Below, piece by piece: positions 1 through 11,844 of a stretch of DNA of 64,000 nt; position 1 is the stretch's first letter, and each line of letters starts with the position of its first letter. The DNA comes from Maea johnstoni. Lineage: Eukaryota > Annelida > Polychaeta > Spionida > Magelonidae. A program made the position numbers and the translations under genes. The stretch is from positions 17,858,152 to 17,922,151 of the forward strand of contig OZ012688.1 of assembly GCA_963942565.1 (NCBI GenBank), written 5' to 3'. The notes below the pieces were generated by a model, which saw only the letters and a list, made by a program, of their open reading frames with translations, was not told the origin of the DNA and did no database searches.

Positions 1-235
1 CAACAGCCGCACTGACACACTGTCTTGCGAAACGCGTAGAACGAATGCGATCTTTCCGAACGCACCCGGTGACGTCATCAATGTCCAAATGTGTTTCCCA
101 AAGCAGTTTCCAAATCAAGTCCAAAAAGCTAGCAAGTACAGACCAATTTTAGTGCTAAATTACAGCACTGTTTCCAGTGCTGTAATTAAACACTCTGTGT
201 TTATAGGAGAGCGTCCTTACAGCACATACACACAC
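1..235. other. Unique flanking DNA with a CRE-like site
   Basis: No coding region is supported here. A perfect TGACGTCA palindrome (the CREB/ATF consensus) lies at 70-77 in moderately GC-rich DNA. One eight-base match is weak evidence, so a regulatory role is only possible. Confidence 0.25.
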
Positions 236-725
<490 letters not shown>

Positions 726-1664
726 GTTTGATAATATTAGATTTCCTTTATATTTCCATACTTTATATTTTCATATTATGTTTGCTATCCTTTTTCATTT
801 CCATACTCTTCATATTCTTCTTATCATCGGGATCATTAGCTTTGCCATTTTCACTATCATCGTTATCATTATCATCATTGTCAACCCTTTTTCTTTTTCT
901 AATCGTTTAATACGGGTTGTCTCTTTTATTCGTTGCTTATAGGACTTTCATTGAACGAAACACTTTCTGAACTTATACTGCAGCGTGTTAAAAAGCATCA
1001 TCAACTTAACCGCATTCACATCACAATCCTCATAATTGTCTCAGACGCCACCGTATTGTTTTTCTTCACTTTGACGAGCGAGTTCCTCCCTAACATCTAT
1101 CCCGCACTTAATCAATCATCGAGCGCTGACTGGTTGCGCATATTAACCAGGGAGCGTACGTAAAACGTACGTTGGGCGCGTTATGGTAACTGCCTCTGTT
1201 TAAAACTTGAGCGCAGACGATCAAACCATTTCCCAAGTTCCGATCTGACAACCGCGGGAAAGACTTGACCTCCGTGGCACCGGCTTGGCTCTATACAAAC
1301 CCGTTCTATCCTTACATGCTCACTTCCTGGTGAGAGCCGGGTTCTTTTTAAGTCACCCACCATGAAATTATCAATAGTGGGCGATAATGTAGTTAGTTTT
1401 GTGTGAGTTCCGCATGGTTTCACGTTTGGGGATGTCTTACTGGAGCTACTTCGTTCGGTCGTGTGCCGCTCTCCGATTAATTCACGCTCGGCACGACCGA
1501 CAGAGGGCGCCTATTGTCCCGGGCGGAAGACGGAGCACTTCTTTTCTAAAACAAATCTTTCTTTCATCGTCTTGCAGACAATGTGTTTGCTTCACGCCTA
1601 TATTGCGTGGAACAAGGGCGGGGGCTGTGAAGCGCATGGGCAACGAATTCTCACGTAAGCCCAA
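726..1664. other. No gene recognised; two inverted repeats
   Basis: Only short chance ORFs occur. CGTACGT and ACGTACG flank an AAA spacer near 1155-1171. A longer imperfect hairpin pairs 1455-1468 (TCGGTCGTGTGCCG) with 1489-1500 (CGGCACGACCGA), with a two-base bulge and a 20-nt loop. Confidence 0.5.
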
Positions 1665-2198
1665 CACACACGCCACGCCCCCTACCGACCACCATATGCA
1701 TAAATCAATCATTTTATTTAACATAAACAATCTGGCCCAAAACATTGTACCCAGTAATAGTATTTTCCCTGATAGGGAGTAAACCTGTACCATGCATTAA
1801 TGCATGAACCGATCATTTTATTTAACATAAACAATCCGGCCCAAAACATCACACCCTGTATTAGTATTTTTCCTGATAGGGAGCATACCAGTACCATGCA
1901 TAAACACATAAACCAAATCATTTTATTTACCGGTACTATAAACAATTCGGTCCAAAACATATCATAAATGGTATGATCATTATGCTCTATATCACTTTTT
2001 TCCCTAATAGTGAGCAAACCAGTACCATGCATAAACCGAATCATTGTATTCAATATAAATAATTCGGCCCAAAATATATCATAAATGCTATGATCATTGT
2101 ACTCTGTAGTCTGTATTAGTAAATTCCCTGGTAGGCAGCAAACCAGTACTAGCACCACGCCCCTAGTGACCACGATATACATAAATCACTCATTTTAT
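1665..2198. repeat. ~105-150-bp tandem repeat, four to five units
   Basis: A unit containing 'tcattttattta', then 'aacaatccggcccaaaacat', then 'ccctgataggga' and 'accatgcataaa' recurs; the GGCCC anchors lie near 1734, 1838, 1949 and 2066. The fifth unit is cut by the transposon at 2203-4260 and resumes at 4265. A sixth starts near 4515 after a SINE insertion. Unit length drifts, so the family is old. Confidence 0.85.
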
Positions 2199-4264
2199 TT
2201 AAAGGACAATTACACCATTAGGCTATTATATGCTGAGAACATACTTTGATATGTGTACTTTACTGTCCCTGTTCACCTGAATACTGTTTGGCTTCCCTAC
2301 CTGTGAAATTGCACTTAATTACCACCCCCAACCAGCCATCCCAGCTGAACACCATGGGCGCCATTGTATCCCACAATGCCCTGCCAGAATCCATCTGACA
2401 GCCAGTTCATGATGTCACAGTCGCTCTACTTCCTGTATGCAGAGCTGCCAGAGCCTGTCTAGTGTACACATGAGACAACAGACAATGTTGTGAAAATGGT
2501 GACTTGTGCTGATTATATGGATGCTATAACAGATCTGACAAGGGGTAAGGAAAGGGAATTTCCTTCTTCTCCTTTCCTAACCCAAGGATTAAACCAGAAA
2601 AGAAGGATTTAGCAGCAAGATGGCTATTCAACAGTGGGACAGGATGGACAGTGAAAAACTACTCTTTTGATAATGCCAAAAAAGTTTGTCATGAACATTT
2701 TGAGGAATCTTGTTTTGAGACTGAACTACAAGAAAGACTTAGATTTTAAGGATCCGTAAACACCTGAAACCTTATGCAGTGCCTAGCTAGAATATTTAGT
2801 TTTAAACCCACACAGAGCCGTGGTCAACAAGAGAGAAAAGAAAGGGCCCAAAAGCGCACAAAAACAAATGTAAGATCTGTTACATCCAGTTGTTGGACAT
2901 GGAAGATATTTCTTTATTTAGAGGGTACAAAGGGAGAGAGATAAAAGTACACTTTACATTTGTTTTGGATTTGTTTGCTTAAGCTAGACCCCCAAATGTG
3001 TGTATTATCTATTCTATACCACCAACATCAGAGTCATATTACTCTTCATTTTGGTTGTTTGTATGACAGCTGAAAAAGGTCAGTATCAAATGACTCCCCT
3101 TGATAATTCCAAAATTCCAAAACTAGACTTACAAACTTAAGGTGTTCCTTAGATTGACAGTACTAGCCAGGTCAATTGCATTACCTGACTGATTGATTGT
3201 TAGTTCCTCAGATTCACTTCCTGCAATGGTAATAGCAATCCACATAATGGTGCTGAAGTTTCCTGGGTACCTGAAGTCCCATGGGGTGTTTTCAATTCAG
3301 GGAAGTGCTTGAAATTGTTGATATCTACCAAACTTACCATTTCCTGCCAATTCACAACTACCATGTATTTCAATACAAACAAACAATAATTTAAATCTAA
3401 TCTAAATGTGGTCGAGAGCGGTGGGAAGGGTAAGGATTTTACTCAAAGGTGACATCTTAAACTTGCAGAATCTAGTGTGTCTATGTAAACTCAATAAAAT
3501 TGTCATTTGATCTCTGTCAAGTTTCATCTACCAGAGGAAACATGACACAATGTATTTGGTCCATCTCACTAAACTGTTTAACATAGGAATTTCACACTCA
3601 TTTGAATATCAGTTAACAAAATGCATCAAACCACTAAATTGCTAGGGACACAGAATGGCTGTGCATATTATAATCACATTTTAAATTATCATTATTATTG
3701 GTATTATCATCAAAAGTAGTAGTTATAGATGAATTGCTACTATCATTAACATTATTAACATCACCTCAATGATAAAAAGAGGAAGTTAATTGTCTGCAAT
3801 TGACAAGTGAATATAATCAGGTGTATGTCACACTTGGAGTGTAATTGTCATACTTTGCATGATTGCTACTCTAAATAGCAAATAAAATATTCTTAGTTTT
3901 TATACAGATAATCAATGATTTTCAATTACAAGTGAATGAGGTGTGAGCCTTGTATTGGACCATTATGTAGATGGTGAATCCACACACATATACACACACA
4001 TATAAGCTGTGAAGAAGCCACACTCCCAGCAGCTAGTACTGGCTGCTGATGACAGCTGCCTATCTTAAGTGCAACTATTCTGTTATCTTCTGGTTTCAAA
4101 ATGGCCGCCCCCAGAGACCCACTTCCTGTTTGATAATCATGACTTTAAACACCAATAAACTTCTTATATGAAGGTGGGTAGTTGTGGGGTCTTGGATTTG
4201 AGTAGAGTATACCCTAAGACACTATTTGAGCCCATGTTTTATTCATGGTGGAATTGTCCTTTAA
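2199..4264. mobile_element. Kolobok-like DNA transposon with THAP remnant
   Basis: The ends are inverted repeats. The left end (2203 on) reads AGGACAATTACACCATTA and the right end, read inward from 4260, reads AGGACAATTCCACCATGA. Both are flanked by TTAA (2199-2202 and 4261-4264), consistent with a 4-bp target duplication. The element sits inside one unit of the ~110-bp tandem family, and the unit continues on the far side, so both boundaries are well fixed. A decayed THAP domain lies at 2496-2749. TTAA target sites plus a THAP domain are known for Kolobok elements. No transposase core is visible in the remaining 1.5 kb, so this copy is non-autonomous. Confidence 0.75.
2496..2749 (+). pseudogene. 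THAP DNA-binding domain remnant of the transposon
   Basis: The THAP zinc finger normally binds the ends of its own transposon. The first frame from 2496 gives MVTCADYM, holding the first Cys. A second frame gives CYNRSDKG and, after a stop and at least one shift, the run GISFFSFPNP, then AARW, then a Gly-x-Trp segment, then KKVCHEHFEESCF before a stop at 2747. These match the family's C-x(2-4)-C, FP, W and C-x2-H-F signature in the right order and spacing. The frame breaks mean it cannot make an intact domain. No catalytic domain follows. The THAP identity is secure from motif order; the host superfamily (Kolobok rather than P) rests on the TTAA flanks. Confidence 0.75.
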
Positions 4265-4364
4265 TATAACTAATCCGGCCCAAAACATATTATAGATGCT
4301 TTGATCCCTACCCCCTTTATTAGTTTTTCTCCCTGGTAGGCAGCAAGCCAATACCACGCCTCTA
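4265..4364. repeat. Continuation of the interrupted ~110-bp tandem unit
   Basis: The sequence 'aatccggcccaaaacatatta' followed by 'ccctggtaggcagcaa' resumes the unit broken at 2198. Confidence 0.8.
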
Positions 4365-4495
4365 GCATGTGAAAAAGTTGCCAGTGACTTCGGGTTAGGG
4401 GGTGGTTTTCGCCGGGTCCCCCGGTTTCCTCCACCAGTTCCAACAGGCTATTCACGACTTAGCCGCAATATGGCAGAAAAAAAATAAAAGTGACG
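4365..4495 (+). mobile_element. SINE-like repeat, copy 1
   Basis: This copy has the core AAGTTGCCAGTGACTT, then GGTGGTTTTCGCCGGG, then CCGGTTTCCTCCAC, ending in 'gtgacgaaaat'. The same core occurs at 36445-36605 on the same strand, on the opposite strand at about 17690-17850, and in decayed form at 18119-18230 and 38040-38175. It interrupts the tandem family, so it is an insertion. The core resembles conserved central domains of metazoan SINE superfamilies, but I cannot assign one. Confidence 0.7.
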
Positions 4496-4660
4496 AAAAT
4501 TTGAAACTGGAAATTCCACGCCCCAATTGACCACGATATGCATAAATCAATCATTGTATTCAACGTAAACAATTCAGTTCCAAGCATATACTTATGACTG
4601 TTATGATTATTCTACCCAGCCTTGGTATTTTCTGCGGTCTGCAGCAAAGCGGAAGTGACC
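4496..4660. repeat. Last unit of the ~110-bp tandem family
   Basis: The phrases 'ccacgccccaattgaccac', 'gatatgcataaatcaatcat' and 'gtaaacaattcagttcc' match the earlier units, with decay towards the right. Confidence 0.65.
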
Positions 4661-5469
4661 AATTGTTGCACAGAGACTTCAACATGTGCGACAGTGATCG
4701 CAATAAACTCCACAAATATTGAGGCAGCTTGACTATTTCAACCAACAGAGCATTTCATATCAACTTGATAAAGATTTCATTAAAAACAAGAGAACTCAAT
4801 TATATTTCATTGTCCATTGTTTGGTCTATGTCTTTTGAGATATTTTTGATTGCATCGACAATATAGCTGGTAGTGGGCACAAGTGAGAACCTTTTTCTAC
4901 GGACTGTCACTTAACGGTCACCTAAAAATAGCTAAGCTCCAGGACCAATCGTCTGTGTTCAAGGACTTACATATTTGAACATATGGCGCCACCTATAGTC
5001 GATACAGTGGATCTGCATAGTACAGTACCGATATTTAATCCCTGCACTAAATGCGTGGGCAACCCGAGCATGCATGATACACGCCCGTGCGCCTGATAAC
5101 CACCCAGTTTCCTAGGCGTAGATGCATGCACGTGTATGAACTCACAACTGAACGTAGCTTTGATTCGCAAGCTACGTGGGTCATTCATATGCTTGGCTTA
5201 TCATTTTTACATGTTATCCAGGGTGTTTGTTTTGTACAAACAGGCATTGCCAGACGTCCGGTTGACTGGTTCCGGTATTAAATGTCTTACAACTGCAGTA
5301 GGTTCACTTGTTTGCTAAGGCTGGATCTTAAAACCTATTCACCTTATTTCATGGCAATCTTAATCCCTACGCCAGAAAAAATATCATAATTTAAAAAAGT
5401 TAAACAATATTTTTCTGTCGAAACCGCACACTACCTATTATGTAATTTCAATTAGCATAGCATTTGTGA
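4661..5469. other. Unique DNA, nothing recognised
   Basis: There are only short ORFs without family features, no simple repeats, and no convincing RNA gene. Confidence 0.5.
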
Positions 5470-6535
5470 TGCCGATGAGAATATTTCCCATCCAACCCAT
5501 TGCAGGCCGAAACAATACAATAGAGAATGCAGTACATCGCAATGGAATGCAATGGAACCCACCACAGCATACAGGATACAGTGTACTGCAATGTAATGTC
5601 AGCCAAATCAAAGGAATAGAGAACCCGATACAATACAATCCACTACAAACCAACACAATATAATATAATATAGTGCAATGCAATGCAATGTAACCCAACT
5701 CAATGGAGTAGAATACAATGCAAAGCAATCCAATGTAACCCGACACAATATAATATAATTCATGAGGTGCAATTAAATGTAAAACAATATAAAAGAATAT
5801 GATACAGTGCAATGCAATACGTTATAACCCAAAACAATAGAAAAGAATACAGTGCAATGCAATACGTTATAACCTAACACAATATAATAAAAGCAATGCA
5901 ATGTAACTCAACCCAATATGATATATCACAGTGCAATGCAGTGCAATGTAACCCAACACAATAGAATGGAACACAATGCAATGCAGTGCAATGTAACCCA
6001 ACACAATAGAATGGAACACAATGCAATGCAGTGCAATGTAACCCAACACAATAGAATGGAACACAATGCAATGCAGTGCAATGTAACCCAACACAATATA
6101 ATGAAACACAATGCAATGCAGTGCAATGTAACCCAACACAATGAAATGGAACACAATGCAATGCAGTGCAATGTAACCCAACACAATAGAATGGAACACA
6201 ATGCAATGCAGAACAATGTAACCCAACACAATAGAATGGAACACAATGCAATGTAGAACAATATAACCCAACACAATAAAATGGAACACAATGCAATGCA
6301 GAACAATGGAACCCAACGCAATAGAAATGAATACAATGCAGTGCAGAACAATGGAACCCAACGCAATAGAAATGAATACAATGCAGTGCAATGTAATACA
6401 GTCCAGCAAACTAGAATAAGACACAATGCAATGAAATGCAATCCAATGTAACCCGACACAGTAATATATAATATAATGCATTCAATACAATACAGTTCAG
6501 CCAAAATGCAATGCAATTCAACACAGAATCCCAAA
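5470..6535. repeat. 45-bp satellite derived from pentamers
   Basis: From about 5920 to 6400 a 45-bp unit repeats almost exactly; the 'acccaac' anchors at 5951, 5996 and 6041 are 45 apart. Its pieces are CAATGCAATGCAGTGCAATG and TAACCCAACACAATAGAATG. The unit is built from AATGC/AATGG/AACAC pentamers, and the flanks (5470-5920, 6400-6535) are looser pentamer sequence. Because 45 is a multiple of three, several frames stay open for over 100 codons on both strands; these are not genes. Confidence 0.95.
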
Positions 6536-6539
6536 ATGA

Positions 6540-7055
6540 CATCATAAGATACTATTAGTTATCAACTGTTTTGGGGTATGATACAACTTATATCTCGCAA
6601 TCAGAGGGCTGTTTCACCCGAGGCGCAGCCGAGGGTGATACAGCCCTCTGATTGCGAGATATAAGTTGTATCATACTCCAAAACAGTTGATAACGAATTT
6701 ATCTCATGATTGCCCCTCGACATCTGCATAGGTTATAAAAATGAACATACATACATAAATACAATTTGGTTCTAGCAGCAGAGCATTGTCTGCTACTTGG
6801 GCAGCCATCCTGCAATGTTTGGTAGAATCGGTGATTGTATCATGCACTTCGGGGGTAGGGAGAATTGGGAATTGCATCATGGGCATAATCATCTGATGCA
6901 ATGCTCAACTCTCCCATACATAAAAAGCAGCTGGTTAGTATAAGAATACTGGGAGGTTAATATAGGATTCTGAGAGGTTAATACAGCCTCATATTAACCT
7001 CCAATTGACCAATCAAAAGCTTAGAATTTTGCCAATCATGAGATAAAGCGCAAAA
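6540..7055. mobile_element. Fold-back element inserted in the satellite
   Basis: The block is bracketed by pentamer satellite on both sides (to 6535, and again from about 7075), so it looks inserted. It contains three nested inverted repeats: the large palindrome at 6558-6694; TTTATCTCATGATTG near 6699-6713 against its complement near 7032-7046; and GGAGGTTAATAT at 6952-6963 against its complement near 6991-7002. No protein is encoded. It may be a MITE-like fold-back element; exact ends and target duplication were not resolved. Confidence 0.55.
6558..6694. repeat. Near-perfect palindrome, 62-bp arms
   Basis: Arm 1 (6558-6619) and the reverse complement of arm 2 (6633-6694) differ at only two positions. 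The 13-base loop (6620-6632) is GC-rich and itself symmetric (GAGGCGCAGCCGA). A transcript or single strand would form a long hairpin. Confidence 0.95.
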
Positions 7056-7829
7056 CAATGCCACAGTTTTATACAGTACACGTTAATACAATACAATACA
7101 ATGTTATTCAATTCAATAGAATGTTATGAAATATAATATGGTATAACAACACCAATTTACACAGGTATGATAGCATTCTATCTTGTACAGCACAATATCA
7201 ACTAGCTTTCAATGGTGTTTTATTTATCATTTATCATGTCAACGTTTCTGTGTTTGGTGTTGACAAGTGACAAGGCAGTTCACATACGGAATTCATGATA
7301 TCAAATACTAAGTGTACCTTGGGCATCCCGATGTGGTGCTCGCCTATGGATAAATAGCAGTCAATCGGATTATTCACCAATGCGTGTAGCAATATAAATA
7401 CATGCATTGATTGATATCACTAAAGTGAATAATCTCGTTTTAGGTAAAACATCATTAAAGTCAAAACCAACCAAGGGCAAGTCAATATTGGTAAACTATT
7501 GACTGCATAGGTCAATGTGACCTCAGATGAATATCTACAATGGATCAAATTATCAGCACTCAAACTAAAATACCTTTACCATTGAAATCCTGCAATTATC
7601 ATTCAAAGATGAAATCCTGCAATACTTATTCAAGGTTGGCAGAAATGGAATTATATACCAGTAAACGTATAGAATCATAGAAAAATTGTGCAATATAGGA
7701 ATCTGATGCATTTTAGACTAAAGACATGACTAATGTCTGAATGTTATCAAGATTTACGTCCATTCCTACTGTGTTTTTTTTACAAATTACGAGCAATGAA
7801 TTACGAGTTATATAAATGCCGACTACATG
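7056..7829. other. Satellite tail then unique DNA, no gene
   Basis: About 7075-7135 is residual pentamer repeat (AATAC/AATGT). The rest shows no coding or RNA features. Confidence 0.5.
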
Positions 7830-8190
<361 letters not shown>

Positions 8191-8261
8191 TGCATACATA
8201 CATACGTACCTACATAAATAAATACATACACACATACATCCCTACTACGCACCAATACTGC

Positions 8262-8302
8262 AACTACTACTACTAATTCTTCTTCTTCTTCTTCTTCTAC
8301 TT

Positions 8303-8383
<81 letters not shown>

Positions 8384-8414
8384 GTCTACCCTTACTACTA
8401 CTACTGCTACTAAT

Positions 8415-8503
<89 letters not shown>

Positions 8504-8506
8504 TAT
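8262..8506. repeat. (CTT)n/(ACT)n microsatellite
   Basis: A short CTT run near 8277-8298 is followed by two long ACT blocks separated by an imperfect spacer near 8383-8413. Confidence 0.97.
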
Positions 8507-9299
8507 CAATATATCATAATCATTTGCGACTTATTTCAGTATTTGATACTCCGCCACTGTGAATAGTACACCAAGAAATCAAGGATCATAGTTAGGTAGT
8601 GAAAGGTCCACGGTGTTGCACTTTGATGGCAAATGGTAATATGAGCATAAGGTTCTAATCATGGTCATGTTTGCAGGCCGGGGCTTTTTAACAAAGAGCC
8701 ATCAGCGTTACCCGAGCTCGGCATAACTGCTATGTCACGGAGATTATCGCCTAATACCTGGAAACCATAAATGCCCAGATCATCCCAACCATATCAAATG
8801 AATCTTTAAGAACAATATACTTAAAGGTCTTGTCTTTAAGCGTATTGTTCTTAAAGTGCGGACACACCATGGTGATATTGATGCATTTTCTGCTGGATAA
8901 GATTTTGGTGATTTTGTTATCTGAATGAGGTGGTGGGTGTGATGAGGGCGTACAAGGGTTAATACCGGTGGCAGCGGACGGGGAACGAGTACCATTTTCC
9001 TCCTCACACAACACACCATTAGCACGGTAAATTCCGCGTTAATAAACAGCCAACTGTGGTTTTACATTTTCTGGAAGGAAAGGGGGAAGGATCTATTGAG
9101 GCAACTATAACATCAAAGTCATATCTCAATGCACATAAATGTAATTTTTATTTAACTAGCGGGGCATTTGCGCCCGGAGCACTTAAAGAGGTTCCGTATG
9201 GCGGAACTGTCGCCATGGCAACCCGGATCAATACTCGTGGAATAATGGCCAGTGCTCGATCTTTGTCGTCGACGCTGATCTATATAACGTGCATCGATT
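8507..9299. other. No gene; one strong hairpin
   Basis: A perfect-looking hairpin pairs 8804-8826 with 8834-8856: 23-bp arms, two mismatches, 7-nt loop. The small ORFs spanning it lack family features. 9056-9349 has a short open frame whose 3' part is the first unit of the downstream tandem array. Confidence 0.5.
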
Positions 9300-10885
9300 C
9301 CACTCACCTGAGGCTGCGAAACAGAGGGATCAGAAAGTCCTGCCTTTGATGATTCTTAGATGACTCGTAATCACAGTTAAAGGACCACACCGGGTTCAAG
9401 ATGACGTTTAATCCTAGTTAAAGGACCACCCGGGGTTCAAATTAGCAAGCAAATATTCAAATTATATGCATGCATCATAAATACTATGTTGAAGGACACT
9501 TCGGGTCCAAACGTAGATCAAAAAGTCCTGTCGTTGATGGTTTTTAGGTGACTCGCAACCCTACTTAAAGGAACACTACAGGTCCAAACTAGATCAATAG
9601 CCCGGGAATAATGGGCAGTGCTCGATCATTGTCGTCGACGTTGATCTAAATAACGTGCATCGATTCCACTCACCTGAGGCTGCGAAACAGAGGGATCAGA
9701 AAGTCCTGCCTTTGATAATTCTCAGATGACTCGTGATACCAATTAAAGGTCCGCACTGGGTTCAAACTAGATTCTCTACCTGAGGCTGCGAAACAGAGGG
9801 ATCAGAAAATCCTGCCTTTGATGGTTCTTAGATGACTGAGGATCCTAGTTAAAGGAACACCCCGGATTCATATCAGCGGGAAAATATTCAAAATGTCAAT
9901 ACATTATACATGCATGGTTTATAGATTATTGAAGGAACATTTCGGATTCAAACATGAGGCTGCGAAAAAGAGGGATCAGAAAGTCCTGCCTTTGATGATT
10001 CTTAGATGACTCGTAATCTCAGTTAAAGGAACACCCCGGATTCACATCAGCAAGAAAATATTCAAAATGCCAATACATCATACATGCATGGTTTATAGAT
10101 TAGGGAACATTTCAGATTCAAACATGAGGCTGAGGGATCAGAATGTCATGCCTTTGATGATTCGTAGATGACTCGTACTCCAAGTTAAAGGACCATCCTG
10201 TGTTCATATCAGCTAGGAAATATTCAAAATATCAATACATCATATTTACTACTAGTATATTAAAGGAACACTTCGGGGTCAAGCGAGCCTTTGGTGATTC
10301 TTAGGTGACTTGATATCCCAGTTAAAGGAAAACCTCGGGTTCAAATCAGCGAGCAAATATTCTAATTATCAATACATCATACAGACGTTATTAAAGGAAC
10401 ACTTGGGATTCCAACTAGATTCTCTACCTGAGGCTGCGAAATAAAGGGATCAGAAATTCCTGGATATGCTGATTCTCAGATGACTCGTAATCACAGTTAA
10501 AGGACCATCCGGGTTCAAATCAGCGAGCAAATATTCAAAATAGCAATACATCATACATTGGTGGTACTGTAGTAGCCACTCTCTTAAAGGAACGCTTTGG
10601 TTTCAAACTAGCTTTTCTACCTGAGCCTGCGAAACAGAGGAATAGAAAGTCCTGCATTTTATGATTCGTATATGCTTCGTAATCCCAGTTAAAGGACCAG
10701 CCCGGTTTCAAATCAGCGACAACTATTCCAATTATCAATACTAGTATATCATACATTGTTTATAAATCAATTAAGGAACACTTCAGGTTCGAACTAGCTT
10801 CTCATCCTGAGACTGAAACAGAGGGATAAGAAAGCCTTTAATGGTTTTCAGATGACTCGAAATATCAGTTAAAGGAACACCTTCA
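9300..10885. repeat. Decayed ~180-bp tandem array, about ten units
   Basis: Each unit carries 'gaggctgcgaaacagaggg', 'atcagaaagtcctgcctttg', 'ttagatgactcgtaatc', 'agttaaaggaccacc' and 'gggttcaaatcagcga'. The 'gatgactcg' anchors fall near 9358, 9548, 9725, 9833, 10007, 10148, 10305, 10488, 10670 and 10850. Most gaps are 174-190, with shorter ones from deletions. GGGTTCAAATC resembles a tRNA B box, so a tandem tRNA-derived repeat is possible, but I see no A box. Confidence 0.85.
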
Positions 10886-11389
10886 AATTCCATTTGTTCA
10901 TTAAATTAAATGTGCACAGTCTAGGTCCTTATGAATAGAGAACATCTTAATTTAAACCCGAGACTACCAATCATATTTCTTACAGAATTAAACGCAATAA
11001 AATGAGCATCTTCTCTCCGAGTATTGATCTGCCCTTTTCGTTCTAAACTCAGTTCTGCACACGTAATCATGGTGTGCCTACATCTATTTGATAGTCCTGG
11101 GGAATTATTACTCATTGTTTCCCATCATTCCCGGTACACAGCCTTAGATCTGACGCCATTGATAAGTGGCCGCCATATCTCAAGTCACGAGACGCTCACT
11201 TCCGGCTGCAAGCTTTGATGTAGCCTCGTTTCCGCGCGGTGGTGTTATTGTAACAATATCGTCTAATGTTTACCCACAAATAGAAGATAGTGCTTATTAA
11301 AATGTTTCCCGGGGCACTGGGCCGGGCATGAAGTAGCAGTAGTAGTAGTAGTAGTAGGGGAATTAGTCCGTCGTCGAGTGACGCGATAA
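10886..11389. other. Unique DNA, no gene recognised
   Basis: Two short overlapping ORFs on opposite strands have no recognisable features. A short AGT run is at 11336-11357. Confidence 0.45.
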
Positions 11390-11835
11390 TGACTCACTAT
11401 AGCACAATCGTCAACTCGCTCCAACAAAAGACATTAAAATCCATTATTTTGCCGGCGAGCTCTTTTTTCACGGAGGAGGAAAATGACTTAATTAATCAGT
11501 TTTTATGCGTCACAATTGGTCCCCAACAGCGCAGTGGCGCTTTGTTAAGCTGACTTCCGCTGTGGGTTTGGTTTGTTTCTGCCCAGACGCAGTCAGTGGT
11601 TATTATGTGCAAGTTACCATTACCCGACTTAATTAAAACTGCAGCAACAACGCTAACTGTCCGGCTCGCCGCGAGGGGCGTGCAGGCCACAAAATGGCCG
11701 CCTTTGTCGGGAGGTGTCACTTATAAAAAGGGCGAGAGCAATTATCCGTGACAGTGTTGCCCGATCGGCGCCCAATTAGGCCATCAGTTTGCCGATCATG
11801 TAGCGAGGTATCCTTCTTGATTCACTGTGCCTTAG
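11390..11835. promoter_or_regulatory. Candidate regulatory block with TATA box
   Basis: This block is free of simple repeats, more GC-balanced than its surroundings, and carries several homeodomain-type TAAT cores ('cttaattaatcag', 'cttaattaaaac', 'ccaattagg'). TATAAAAAG lies at 11722-11730, with a GC-rich stretch upstream and a plausible start region 25-35 bases downstream. No ORF follows within the next kilobase, so any transcript would have to be spliced or non-coding. This is a candidate only. Confidence 0.3.
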
Positions 11836-11844
11836 CACGCAACT

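Noticed and set aside
933-1163. Small protein gene (76 codons)
   Set aside because: No domain, signal or neighbour supports it, and ORFs of this size occur by chance throughout the window.
1455-1500. tRNA or snRNA gene
   Set aside because: The hairpin does not form a cloverleaf, and no A/B boxes or Sm site accompany it.
5867-6534. Long overlapping ORFs (up to ~204 codons) on both strands
   Set aside because: They are forced open by the 45-bp period of the satellite; no codon-position bias or start context supports a gene.
9300-10885. Cluster of tRNA genes
   Set aside because: Only a B-box-like motif recurs; there is no A box or acceptor-stem pairing in the units.
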